Shown: piece after piece, positions 55,169-63,231 of the stretch
How the letters are laid out: each line of letters begins with the position of its first letter
Position numbering within the stretch: position 1 is the first letter of the stretch
Origin: Calditrichota bacterium
GTDB lineage: Bacteria; Calditrichota; Calditrichia; Calditrichales; J004
Direction of reading: 5' to 3'
Length of the DNA: 64,000 nt
Assembly (NCBI GenBank): GCA_013112635.1
Contig: JABFGF010000005.1
Coordinates: 62,001 to 126,000 of the forward strand
Translations under genes and position numbers: made by a program
Notes under the pieces: model-generated
Database searches by the model: none
The model's input: the letters and a program-made list of their open reading frames with translations, nothing else
What the model was told of the DNA's origin: nothing

Positions 55169-55957
55169 ATGTTAAAGATAAATCAGCTGGATTTTTCTTA
55201 TTCAGAAGCATCTTTTATAGAATCCCTTTCCCTCTTAATATCTGATGGTAGTTACGTAGGCATTATTGGGCCAAATGGTTCCGGGAAATCCACTTTAATT
55301 AAATTGATGGCTGGCATATTAAAACCAGTTAATGGATCAATACTGATTAACGATCAGAAAACTACAAAATTGGATCGAAAACATTTTGCCCGAACACTGG
55401 CCTATGTGCCACAAAACGTGGACATGTCTTTTAATTTTGCAGTGCAAGATGTAGTTGCTATGGGGCGTTTCCCGCATGAAGAAAACCTTTTTACCAAGGA
55501 TGAAGATTCAAAAAAACTTGTTGATCAAGCATTGGCCATAACAGGATTGATTCCCCTGAAAAATAGAAATTTTAGCGAATTAAGCGGTGGAGAAAAACAG
55601 CGAACTATAATTGCCAGCGCATTGGTTCAACAAACAAATCTATTACTTTTAGACGAACCTACATCCGCACTTGATCTAAAACATCAACAAGAAATTTACA
55701 GGTTGTTAAAACAATTAGGAGAAGATGAAGGGAAAACAGTCGTTACAGTCACACATGATATCAATTTGGCAGCTCAGTATTGTGACAGGTTAATATTGCT
55801 TAATAATGGCAAAATAGTCAGGGATGGCACACCTGAAGAAGTGTTAAAATTTCCAATTATTGAAGAGGTTTACGGAGTAAAAGTCTATATTGATATTAAT
55901 CCATTTACAAAGTCTATATATATCCTGCCTTACGATTACGACAAAAATGGTTCTTGA
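55169..55957 (+). CDS. btuD: BtuD/FecE-type ABC transporter ATP-binding protein
   Basis: A 262-residue ATPase with Walker A GPNGSGKST, Q-loop VPQNVDMSF, signature LSGGEKQR, Walker B LLLDEPTSALD and H-loop THDIN. The subfamily (BtuD, FecE) serves B12, heme and siderophore importers. It lies downstream of the cobalamin receptor and binding-protein genes but is separated from them by nrdJ and a terminator, and no permease gene accompanies it. The substrate is thus inferred from context. Confidence 0.85.
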   Translation: MLKINQLDFSYSEASFIESLSLLISDGSYVGIIGPNGSGKSTLIKLMAGILKPVNGSILINDQKTTKLDRKHFARTLAYVPQNVDMSFNFAVQDVVAMGRFPHEENLFTKDEDSKKLVDQALAITGLIPLKNRNFSELSGGEKQRTIIASALVQQTNLLLLDEPTSALDLKHQQEIYRLLKQLGEDEGKTVVTVTHDINLAAQYCDRLILLNNGKIVRDGTPEEVLKFPIIEEVYGVKVYIDINPFTKSIYILPYDYDKNGS

Positions 55958-55959
55958 AT

Positions 55960-57078
55960 TTATATTTTTGTTTCCAAACCTAAAGGGAAACCGGCAAATG
56001 TAATACCAAATTGGAAACTGTCTAACTCACCTGCCCCTACAAAAATACCAGGCGAAAAGTTTTTATATTTTAAAAAACCAGGGTAAATGTTTAAGCGGGC
56101 ATTGTAATAAATGGGGCCGGTAACTATTAAAGAATAAAGTAAAGAATGTTTATAATCATAAAACACACCTAAGGCACCATCAATTGTTTCTGGCGCAACA
56201 TAGCGTGTCCAAAATCCTGATCTGATTTTATGTTTTTCAATTAATCTATTTACAATCCCGCCGGCACCGAATGATAAATTATAGCCATCTTCCAAAGCAG
56301 AAGTAACACCAAAAATACCAGAAGTTCCCCAATAAAAAAACAACGAATAGTTCGCAGTTAGGCGGTAATTTAAAACATACTGTTCGCCTGTGTTTTCAAG
56401 ATGGTTGTTTAGTGGATTATAAACAGGTTGAAGGGACCAATCATATAAAGGAAGAGTTTTAGAAAAAAAGGTTTTTGCCCAATTAGTGTTAAAAAGCAGA
56501 ATTCCAAGCGGATTGAAAATCAACATATCAGCTATTGGGTCAACATTAATATGCCTGTTATTACCATTCTCAATAACTTCGTTTAAATATGCGTAAGTCA
56601 TAGAGGTTAAAAATGCGTATGTTTTTGGGTAAGAATAATTATGATAATCGAACCACTCGCTCAAACGAACATATTTCATTCCATGTCCAATCATATGGTT
56701 GCCATAATTGGGGAAATATTGAAAATCTTCAGATTTGCTGCTCACCGGGAAAACCTCGCTTGTTAGAAACCGGCGCCAACCAAACCTGTTTATATTTTTC
56801 AGAGGATGTGAGAGATTTTGGAAAACATTTTCAATACCTATTTTGTAATGTTGGTTTGAAATGTTTTTTGAACTTTTCCCATTTCTGAGAATATCAAACC
56901 CTCCATTCAGAATAACAGATAAAGGATTAAATGTGGTTTCAGAACCGATCTTAATATCCGGGTGATAAAAATAATAATTCTTATCCTGGCCAAAGCTGTT
57001 GGAAAAAAAATGGAAAATTACTAGAACAATTAAGTAACTTTTAGTTTTTCGAATATAGGTTGAGTATCTTATGGGCAT
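55960..57078 (-). CDS. exported beta-rich protein of unknown function
   Basis: A 372-residue protein with signal peptide ending SNSFGQ. It contains segments of alternating hydrophobic residues and Tyr/Phe (YSLFFYWGTSGIFGV, GLYFYDYKHSLLYSL-like, PLGLETKI) suggesting an outer-membrane barrel. It resembles in outline the DUF3943 family (GNHMIGHGMKYVRLSEWFDYHNYSY then MTYAYLNEVIENGN), but I do not claim that. It is convergent with the ABC gene (2-bp gap). Confidence 0.7.
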   Translation of the reverse strand: MPIRYSTYIRKTKSYLIVLVIFHFFSNSFGQDKNYYFYHPDIKIGSETTFNPLSVILNGGFDILRNGKSSKNISNQHYKIGIENVFQNLSHPLKNINRFGWRRFLTSEVFPVSSKSEDFQYFPNYGNHMIGHGMKYVRLSEWFDYHNYSYPKTYAFLTSMTYAYLNEVIENGNNRHINVDPIADMLIFNPLGILLFNTNWAKTFFSKTLPLYDWSLQPVYNPLNNHLENTGEQYVLNYRLTANYSLFFYWGTSGIFGVTSALEDGYNLSFGAGGIVNRLIEKHKIRSGFWTRYVAPETIDGALGVFYDYKHSLLYSLIVTGPIYYNARLNIYPGFLKYKNFSPGIFVGAGELDSFQFGITFAGFPLGLETKI

Positions 57079-57218
57079 AGTTATTAGGATTATTAATACA
57101 ATTGAAAATGTTATAAATTCTCAATGGTTTAAGCTGGTTTTGTAAAATAAAACAAATTAAGTTCGACTATAATGTAACGACTAATGATGTTAATCATCAA
57201 TAAATAAAAGGAAGCAAA

Positions 57219-57806
57219 TTGGAAGAAAATGAAATAATCGAACTTGCCAAGCAGGGCGATAAACATGCCATGAGTGTTTTGGTAAATCGATACAGCAAAC
57301 GGGTTTACAATTTGGCCTTGCGAATTCTTCGTAATAAGGAAGAAGCTGAAGATATACTTCAGGAGACATTTTTAACGGTTGTTGCCAAACTACATATGTT
57401 TGATGGACGCAGTAGCTTTTTTACCTGGGTCTATAGAATCGCAACAAACTCAGCTCTCATGCTTTTACGAAAAAAGAAAATCCGGAAAGCCAATTTTAAG
57501 GATAATGACTTTGATCCGGAACAAACAGAGCTTAATAACCTAGTCGATTGGAGCCAGGATCCAACAATTGATGTTTCTAACGAGGAAACCCGGGCTAAAA
57601 TTGATGAGGCAATCGGGACTTTGAAGGAAAAGTATAAAACAGTTTTTATTCTTCGTGATATTGAAGGTCTTTCCACACGAGAAGCAAGCGAGATACTAAA
57701 TATTACAGAAGAAAATGTAAAAATCCGTTTATTAAGGGCGCGCCAGTTTTTGCGTGGCCAGCTTTCAGAATACTTTGAAGAAAGGTTGGTGGGTACACAT
57801 GGCTAA
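57219..57806 (+). CDS. ECF-type RNA polymerase sigma factor
   Basis: A 195-residue sigma-70 family factor starting at TTG with AAAGGAAG 4-12 bp upstream. Region 2 is YNLALRILRNKEEAEDILQETFLTVV with WVYRIATNSALMLLRKKK, and region 4 is ILRDIEGLSTREASEILNITEENVKIRLLRAR. It would direct RNA polymerase to a stress or envelope regulon. The following small gene overlaps it by 8 bp and is the likely anti-sigma factor; an exported thioredoxin is third in the operon, which suggests a redox or envelope cue. Confidence 0.93.
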   Translation: MEENEIIELAKQGDKHAMSVLVNRYSKRVYNLALRILRNKEEAEDILQETFLTVVAKLHMFDGRSSFFTWVYRIATNSALMLLRKKKIRKANFKDNDFDPEQTELNNLVDWSQDPTIDVSNEETRAKIDEAIGTLKEKYKTVFILRDIEGLSTREASEILNITEENVKIRLLRARQFLRGQLSEYFEERLVGTHG

Positions 57807-58047
57807 AAATATTAATGAACAAATTAAATTAATAAGTGAGCATTTGTGTGATGACCTGGATGCCGATGCCTGCAAAGAATTAATCGACGTTTTAAAGACG
57901 AGCAAAGATTGCCGCGTGTATTTTGATACGGTTAAAAAGACAGTCGTGTTATGTAAAGAAAAAGAATGTCCGGAAGATTTACCGGAAGACATTAACCAAC
58001 GGCTTTTTGAAAAACTTGGTTTGGAAAAATTTAAAGATGCACAATAA
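57799..58047 (+). CDS. small anti-sigma-factor-like protein
   Basis: 82 residues from ATG 57799, overlapping the sigma gene by 8 bp (GTGG...ATGG context), so coupled translation. The helical sequence with four cysteines (two in HLCDDLDADACKEL, one in KDCRVYF, one in VVLCKEKEC) resembles the N-terminal part of zinc-binding anti-sigma factors. The canonical HxxxCxxC is not preserved: only one of its residues is clear. It has no transmembrane helix. Role is inferred from position and size. Confidence 0.75.
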   Translation: MAKNINEQIKLISEHLCDDLDADACKELIDVLKTSKDCRVYFDTVKKTVVLCKEKECPEDLPEDINQRLFEKLGLEKFKDAQ

Positions 58048-58066
58048 TATTTAGAAAGGTATTTAG

Positions 58067-58636
58067 ATGAAGTTAGATTTTAAAGTAAAAGCAATTGGCT
58101 TTGTGGTGATTGTATTCCTTGGTTTGTTTTGGGTTAACTCACAAACAACCTCCGCCGATATCGCGCCTAAGCAACAAACTCAACAACCGCAAAATCAGGC
58201 TCAACAGGCCAGCCAGCAAGAGGCTCCTATGGCCCCGGCTTTTACATTACAAGATGTGGATGGGAAAAAGGTGTCCCTGGCAGACTATAAGGGGAAAGTA
58301 GTTTTTTTAAATTTTTGGGCAACTTGGTGTGGTCCATGCCGGGCTGAAATACCTCATTTTGTTGAGCTGGTTGACAAATATGAATCTGAGGGATTTGCCA
58401 TTTTGGGTATTTCTGTAGACAGCCCAAATGATCATAAAAAAATTCCAGATTTTATGGATAAATATAAAATTAATTATCCGGTTTTGTTGGATGACAATAA
58501 GACCCGATGGGATTATGGTGGTATTCAAAGCATCCCTACAACTTTTGTAATTGATCGTGAAGGCAAAGCACTTGGCAAGATTGTTGGTGCCAGATCAAAA
58601 GAGCAATTTGAAGGAATTATAAAGCAAGTTCTTTAA
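58067..58636 (+). CDS. membrane-anchored TlpA/ResA-like thioredoxin
   Basis: A 189-residue protein with one N-terminal membrane anchor (residues about 8-23), a Gln-rich periplasmic linker (36-52), and a thioredoxin fold with CGPC at 88-91 in NFWATWCGPC and cis-Pro loop SIPTTFVI. It reduces or exchanges disulfides outside the inner membrane. It follows the anti-sigma gene by 19 bp and ends at a strong terminator. Confidence 0.92.
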   Translation: MKLDFKVKAIGFVVIVFLGLFWVNSQTTSADIAPKQQTQQPQNQAQQASQQEAPMAPAFTLQDVDGKKVSLADYKGKVVFLNFWATWCGPCRAEIPHFVELVDKYESEGFAILGISVDSPNDHKKIPDFMDKYKINYPVLLDDNKTRWDYGGIQSIPTTFVIDREGKALGKIVGARSKEQFEGIIKQVL

Positions 58637-58645
58637 TTAATTTTC

Positions 58646-58692
58646 GGAGTATTGTTTTTAGATTTTTCTTTGAACAATACTCCATTTTAACT
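58646..58692 (+). terminator. terminator after sigma-TlpA operon
   Basis: An 11-bp perfect stem (58646-58656 GGAGTATTGTT with 58673-58683 AACAATACTCC), 16-nt loop, followed by ATTTTAA. It lies 10 bp past the stop and ends the operon. Confidence 0.85.
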
Positions 58693-58765
58693 CCCAAATT
58701 ACATCTTTATCTAAATCCATTAACTCAGCTTCGCAATTTAATAGTAAAATCCTTATCTTCCGCTC

Positions 58766-60028
58766 ATGAATTTAAACATAAAATATGATGAATATAGGCT
58801 ATCTAATGGTATGCGTGTTATCCTGCACAAGGACAAAAGCACACCAATTGTTAGTGTAAATGTATGGTACCATGTTGGTAGTTGGAATGAAAGACCGGGT
58901 AAAACAGGATTCGCACATCTGTTTGAACACATGATGTTTCAGGGCAGCCAGAATGTCGGCAGCGATATGCATTTTCGTTTGCTTCAGAGTATTGGTGGAT
59001 CTGTAAATGGTTCAACATCTTTTAATCGCACAAATTACTATGAAACTGTCCCATCCCATTATCTCGAGCTTGCCTTATGGCTTGAAGCAGACAGAATGGG
59101 ATTTCTACTTCCGGCAATGACACAGGCAAAACTGGATAACCAGATTGATGTAGTAAAAAACGAGCGTCGTCAAACAGTTGATAACCAACCTTATGGAACC
59201 TGGCTTGAAAAGATTTTGGAAACTGCATATCCAGCGGACTGTTCATATCACTGGCCTATTATTGGTTACATGGACGATATTGATAATGCCTCTCTGCAAG
59301 ATGTAAGTGAATTTTTTAAAACCTATTATTCTCCGGCAAATGCATCTTTATGCATCGCGGGCGATTTTGATGATGTTGAGGCAAAAGAGTATGTTGAAAA
59401 ATACTTTGGTCCGATAGCAGGCGTAAAGTCAATTCCGGCAGTAAAGAATACTTTTAGCGGTCAGTTTTCAGGGGAAAAAAGGGAAAATGTAAAAGACAAT
59501 ATCCAGCTTCCTCGTATTCACATGGCTTATCATATTCCGGCATTTGGTGAAAAGGATTGGTACACTGCCGATTTTCTTTCTGATCTGTTATCGACAGGAA
59601 AAAGTTCACGTCTTTATCACTCGCTTGTTTATAAGCAGCAGCTGGCCCAGGACGCCTATGCTTTTACATTTGGAACCGAAGGAACTGCTTTAATGGTTTT
59701 TGTAGCAACTGCGCAGAATGGTGTGCCCATTGAAAAGCTTGAAAAGGCAATGCAAAAGGAAATTGATGAGGTTATTGTAGGCCATGTAGAAAACTCTGAA
59801 ATTGAACGGATTAACAACCAAATTGATGCACAGAAACTGAGAGAATTACAATCAATTTCTCATATTGCCGATTCATTAAACGTGGCTGCCGTGCATTTTG
59901 ATGACCCAGGATATATTAATCGCGAACTTGACATTTACGGTGCCATTACAAAGGAAGAACTTCTAAACATGGCGCAGAAATATTTAACAGAAAATAACAG
60001 GGTGGTATTGAACTATTTACCAAAATAA
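58766..60028 (+). CDS. M16-family zinc metallopeptidase, catalytic subunit
   Basis: A 420-residue M16 peptidase with inverted zinc motif HLFEH at 51-55 and third ligand Glu in the following NERRQTV segment. The two-domain M16 layout is complete. No signal peptide is obvious, so cytosolic action or non-classical export is possible. It is 2 bp upstream of the second M16 gene and together they form the standard heterodimer of catalytic and non-catalytic subunits. Confidence 0.93.
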   Translation: MNLNIKYDEYRLSNGMRVILHKDKSTPIVSVNVWYHVGSWNERPGKTGFAHLFEHMMFQGSQNVGSDMHFRLLQSIGGSVNGSTSFNRTNYYETVPSHYLELALWLEADRMGFLLPAMTQAKLDNQIDVVKNERRQTVDNQPYGTWLEKILETAYPADCSYHWPIIGYMDDIDNASLQDVSEFFKTYYSPANASLCIAGDFDDVEAKEYVEKYFGPIAGVKSIPAVKNTFSGQFSGEKRENVKDNIQLPRIHMAYHIPAFGEKDWYTADFLSDLLSTGKSSRLYHSLVYKQQLAQDAYAFTFGTEGTALMVFVATAQNGVPIEKLEKAMQKEIDEVIVGHVENSEIERINNQIDAQKLRELQSISHIADSLNVAAVHFDDPGYINRELDIYGAITKEELLNMAQKYLTENNRVVLNYLPK

Positions 60029-60030
60029 AT

Positions 60031-61395
60031 ATGAAAACAACTTTTGACCGTTCACAAATACCACAGGCCCAAAAACCACGTACTTTTTATTTTCCCGAAT
60101 TTGATCGATTTAAATTGTCCAATGGATTAGAAATTGTCTTTGCCCGCCATGAGAAATTACCTATCCTGGCTTTTCAATTAGTAATAAATTCCGGAGCAAA
60201 TTTTGATGATTCCGGGAAAGAAGGGCTGGCATCTTTTGTTTCGGATTTGATACCTGAAGGAACAACTACCAAATCATCTTTCGATTTTTCCCATGCACTG
60301 GAAGACCTGGGAACTCAATTTAGTACGCATGCAGATTGGAACGGCGCATTTTTGGAGATGATAGCAATAAAAAAACAATTGCAACCAAGTATTGACCTGC
60401 TTTGTGATGCGCTTTTTAACCCTGCTTTTGATAAAGATGAAATTGAACGAACTAGAAAAAGATTATTAAATCAGCGTTTACGAATTGCAGATAATGCCGG
60501 AAGCATTGCTCATGAAAAGTTTGCCGAAGAAATTTATGGTAAAACCCGCTATGGAATTCCAGTCAGTGGGAATAGCAGGCAGATTAAACAATTTAGCCAG
60601 GATGATGTTTTATCTTTTTATAAAAAAGCCTACCAACCGCAAAATGCAACTTTAATTATTGTTGGTGATCTGACTACTGCTGAAGCAAAAAAGCTTGCGG
60701 AAGAAAATTTTGGAAAATGGCAAAACACAGTACTTTATAAAATTACTGAACCGCAGTTTTCCCTGAACGAGCAACAAAAATTGTTTCTGGTACATAAAGA
60801 AAATGCCCAGCAGGCTGAAATCCGCATTGGCCATTTAGGTGTAGACAGATCAAATCCCGATTATTTTTCCGTAGCCTTGCTTAACCAAATTTTGGGCGGA
60901 TATTTCCTTTCCCGTATAAATTTAAACCTTAGAGAAGACAAGGGTTATACATATGGCGTCTCATCACGTTTTATAACTCGTAAAGCCTTGGGTGTTTTTA
61001 TGGTAAATACTGCAGTGGAAACAAAATTTGCAATTGATTCTGTAAAAGAGATTATAAAAGAGATTGAAAATATTCAGCAAGAAATGGTCTCAGATGAAGA
61101 GTTGGAGCAGGCCAAAGGATATTTGGCTGGAATTTTTCCCCTGGCTTTTGAAAGCGGTTCTCAAATTGCAGCCGGGCTTTCCAATATTACTGTCTTTAAT
61201 CTGGAAGATGATTACTACCGAACTTACCGTGATAAAATTGCCGCTGTAACAAAAGAACAGGTTTGGGAGGCAGCAAAAAAATATTTACATCCGCAAAAAT
61301 TATCCATTGTTGTTTGCACAGATAAAAACCATGTGGAAGCTGAATTTGAAAAGAACTTTGATGTTGAAGTATCAATATATAAAAAAGAAAAATAA
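60031..61395 (+). CDS. M16-family peptidase, non-catalytic subunit
   Basis: A 454-residue paralogue of the upstream M16 gene. At the position of the HxxEH motif it has GLASFVSDLIPEG, without the zinc-binding histidines, so it should not hydrolyse peptides alone. It keeps the R/Y pair near the C-terminus (for example RINLNLREDKGYTYGVS) that helps bind substrate in M16 dimers. It ends 6 bp from a convergent gene. Confidence 0.92.
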   Translation: MKTTFDRSQIPQAQKPRTFYFPEFDRFKLSNGLEIVFARHEKLPILAFQLVINSGANFDDSGKEGLASFVSDLIPEGTTTKSSFDFSHALEDLGTQFSTHADWNGAFLEMIAIKKQLQPSIDLLCDALFNPAFDKDEIERTRKRLLNQRLRIADNAGSIAHEKFAEEIYGKTRYGIPVSGNSRQIKQFSQDDVLSFYKKAYQPQNATLIIVGDLTTAEAKKLAEENFGKWQNTVLYKITEPQFSLNEQQKLFLVHKENAQQAEIRIGHLGVDRSNPDYFSVALLNQILGGYFLSRINLNLREDKGYTYGVSSRFITRKALGVFMVNTAVETKFAIDSVKEIIKEIENIQQEMVSDEELEQAKGYLAGIFPLAFESGSQIAAGLSNITVFNLEDDYYRTYRDKIAAVTKEQVWEAAKKYLHPQKLSIVVCTDKNHVEAEFEKNFDVEVSIYKKEK

Positions 61396-61401
61396 ATCTT
61401 C

Positions 61402-63222
61402 TTATTTGTGAAAAACATCAAAAAATAACTTAAGGGTAATTAAGTTTGCCCATGACGATAATTTGTAGGAATGATTATCTCCAGCTTTTTTTACCAGATT
61501 CTCCAATTCTTTTTTTTCTACAATATCAAAAAAAACGCTATTTTCCCTCAAAAGAATTTCTTTAATTTCTTTAAAATTAACCCTGAAAAACAGGTCGTAG
61601 TCGGTTACAAATTTCCTTAGTGAAAATTTATGGTAGGCTATTTCATTAACTTTCTTAAGTGAGTTTTGAAGCACAAGCTCGTAGACCATTGGGAAATACC
61701 GAAAAAAAGTAAACCCATGATATGGGGCTGGCATTCCCATATTCTCAAGATAAAATGATTTTAATTGTTTGGAGGTTTCATTTACAATATAGCGATAAAT
61801 AGATTGATTCCTTCTGTGCTGAGGAGAAAGCTTTTGAACGGCATTAAAAGCCTGCAAATTAAGAAAAGGATGTGCCAGCAAAACCCAATTCATTTGAGCA
61901 TTCCCTGCGTATGAATATCGGTTAGCAGAAATTTGATTGATATAAAAATAGTCAATCTTATCTGCAATGTTTTCTATATGGTTTGTGGATTCAAAATATT
62001 GGTCAAGGGATTTTTTAATCATAACTAAAGTGGAATACTGAAAATGTTCTTTTAACAAACCTGAGTTTAAAAGAGGTGATTTTATAAAATGTACAAATTG
62101 ATCTGGAAGCGGCAAGGAACTATTAATCCGTTTCTCAGCAACCTTCATAAATTGGCGGCGGTATAAAGCGCCTCCATGACTATCCAATAAAAGCTTATAG
62201 TTTCTTTTAGAAAATTCCCACGATCTACATGCATGAGCGGCGGTTATAGGAACAAGACCTTCTGTCATAAAAGTGAATTTTTCCCAGATTGAGGGAAGTG
62301 TTTTTATAAAATCCTTATCGAAAATCAGAGTTTTATGATTCAATTTCAATTTTGAAGATATCTTTCTGGCAATGGAAATATCTCTGGAATCTTCAAGCCC
62401 GTGCGTAAATGCTTTTACTTTCTTGGTACAGTTTAAATGATCTATAATACCCCAGGTTACGCGGCTGTCAAATCCACCTGTAATTGCTGCTCCGATTGAG
62501 TTGTGATTTTCAATCCTTTTTTTTATTGAACTACTGATCGCGTCTTTAATTATAATAATACTTTTTTGTGTTTCATTATTATAAGTATAGTTAGGAATAT
62601 AATATTTAGAACTTGAAAGTTTAGTTTGAGATGCTTTCACTATCTCTGCTGCTTGTAGTCTTTTTATGTCTTTGTAGTAGGTGCGATTATTAAGGTTGTA
62701 GCCTAAGCCAACAAATTCATTCAGACCTTGTTCATCAAATGCTTTTTTTTGCAATGTTTTAGTAATTGCGTGTATTTGAGAAGAAAAAATAAATAGATCT
62801 TGCTCGAAATAATAATGTAATGAAAAGTTTCCAAAGGGATCATTACACAAAATCATTTCATCATTGTTTTTATCATATAGGGAAAAAATAAAAGCACCAT
62901 CTAGTTTTAATAAAAAATCTTTTCCCGATTTTAAGAATGGATAAAGAAAACCATTTTCAAAATTCTTTTCTGATAGTAATGATGAGTCCGGTAAAAATAT
63001 TTCTCCAAATAATTGGAAAACATAGGCGCCATTTTTGCTTGTTTGAGGCCAGGATGAGTTGAAATAAGGCGCTGCAAACCCAATTCCCACTGATTTTTCT
63101 TTTGATAAAAAAGACTTGGCAGGATTGTCAAATCCTTGAGTAGCAGCAACTTTTAATCCTTCTGAAATCTGTTCAGAATTATATTTTTTTGATTTGTTTA
63201 TAAAGCCAAAAATGCCGGCCAT
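61402..63222 (-). CDS. asparagine-synthetase-like protein lacking the Cys2 nucleophile
   Basis: A 606-residue protein with the two-domain asparagine synthetase B architecture. It begins MAGIFGFI where active glutaminases have MCGIxG, so the nucleophile is Ala2. The ATP-PPi loop is AAITGGFDSRVTW (248-254) with a canonical GGxDSR. It would amidate an acid through adenylation, possibly with free ammonia, or make a ring or amide in a natural product. It is 9 bp downstream of an amidohydrolase gene on the same strand and may use its product. Function is uncertain. Confidence 0.87.
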   Translation of the reverse strand: MAGIFGFINKSKKYNSEQISEGLKVAATQGFDNPAKSFLSKEKSVGIGFAAPYFNSSWPQTSKNGAYVFQLFGEIFLPDSSLLSEKNFENGFLYPFLKSGKDFLLKLDGAFIFSLYDKNNDEMILCNDPFGNFSLHYYFEQDLFIFSSQIHAITKTLQKKAFDEQGLNEFVGLGYNLNNRTYYKDIKRLQAAEIVKASQTKLSSSKYYIPNYTYNNETQKSIIIIKDAISSSIKKRIENHNSIGAAITGGFDSRVTWGIIDHLNCTKKVKAFTHGLEDSRDISIARKISSKLKLNHKTLIFDKDFIKTLPSIWEKFTFMTEGLVPITAAHACRSWEFSKRNYKLLLDSHGGALYRRQFMKVAEKRINSSLPLPDQFVHFIKSPLLNSGLLKEHFQYSTLVMIKKSLDQYFESTNHIENIADKIDYFYINQISANRYSYAGNAQMNWVLLAHPFLNLQAFNAVQKLSPQHRRNQSIYRYIVNETSKQLKSFYLENMGMPAPYHGFTFFRYFPMVYELVLQNSLKKVNEIAYHKFSLRKFVTDYDLFFRVNFKEIKEILLRENSVFFDIVEKKELENLVKKAGDNHSYKLSSWANLITLKLFFDVFHK

Positions 63223-63231
63223 AGAAATTCC

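Noticed and set aside
57183-57200. TGATG-TTAAT-CATCA palindrome before the sigma gene as operator
   Set aside because: Arms of 5 bp are too short and common in AT-rich DNA to support a claim.
57207-57218. ATG starts before the sigma gene
   Set aside because: The in-frame TTG at 57219 has a good ribosome site, and earlier ATGs are out of frame.
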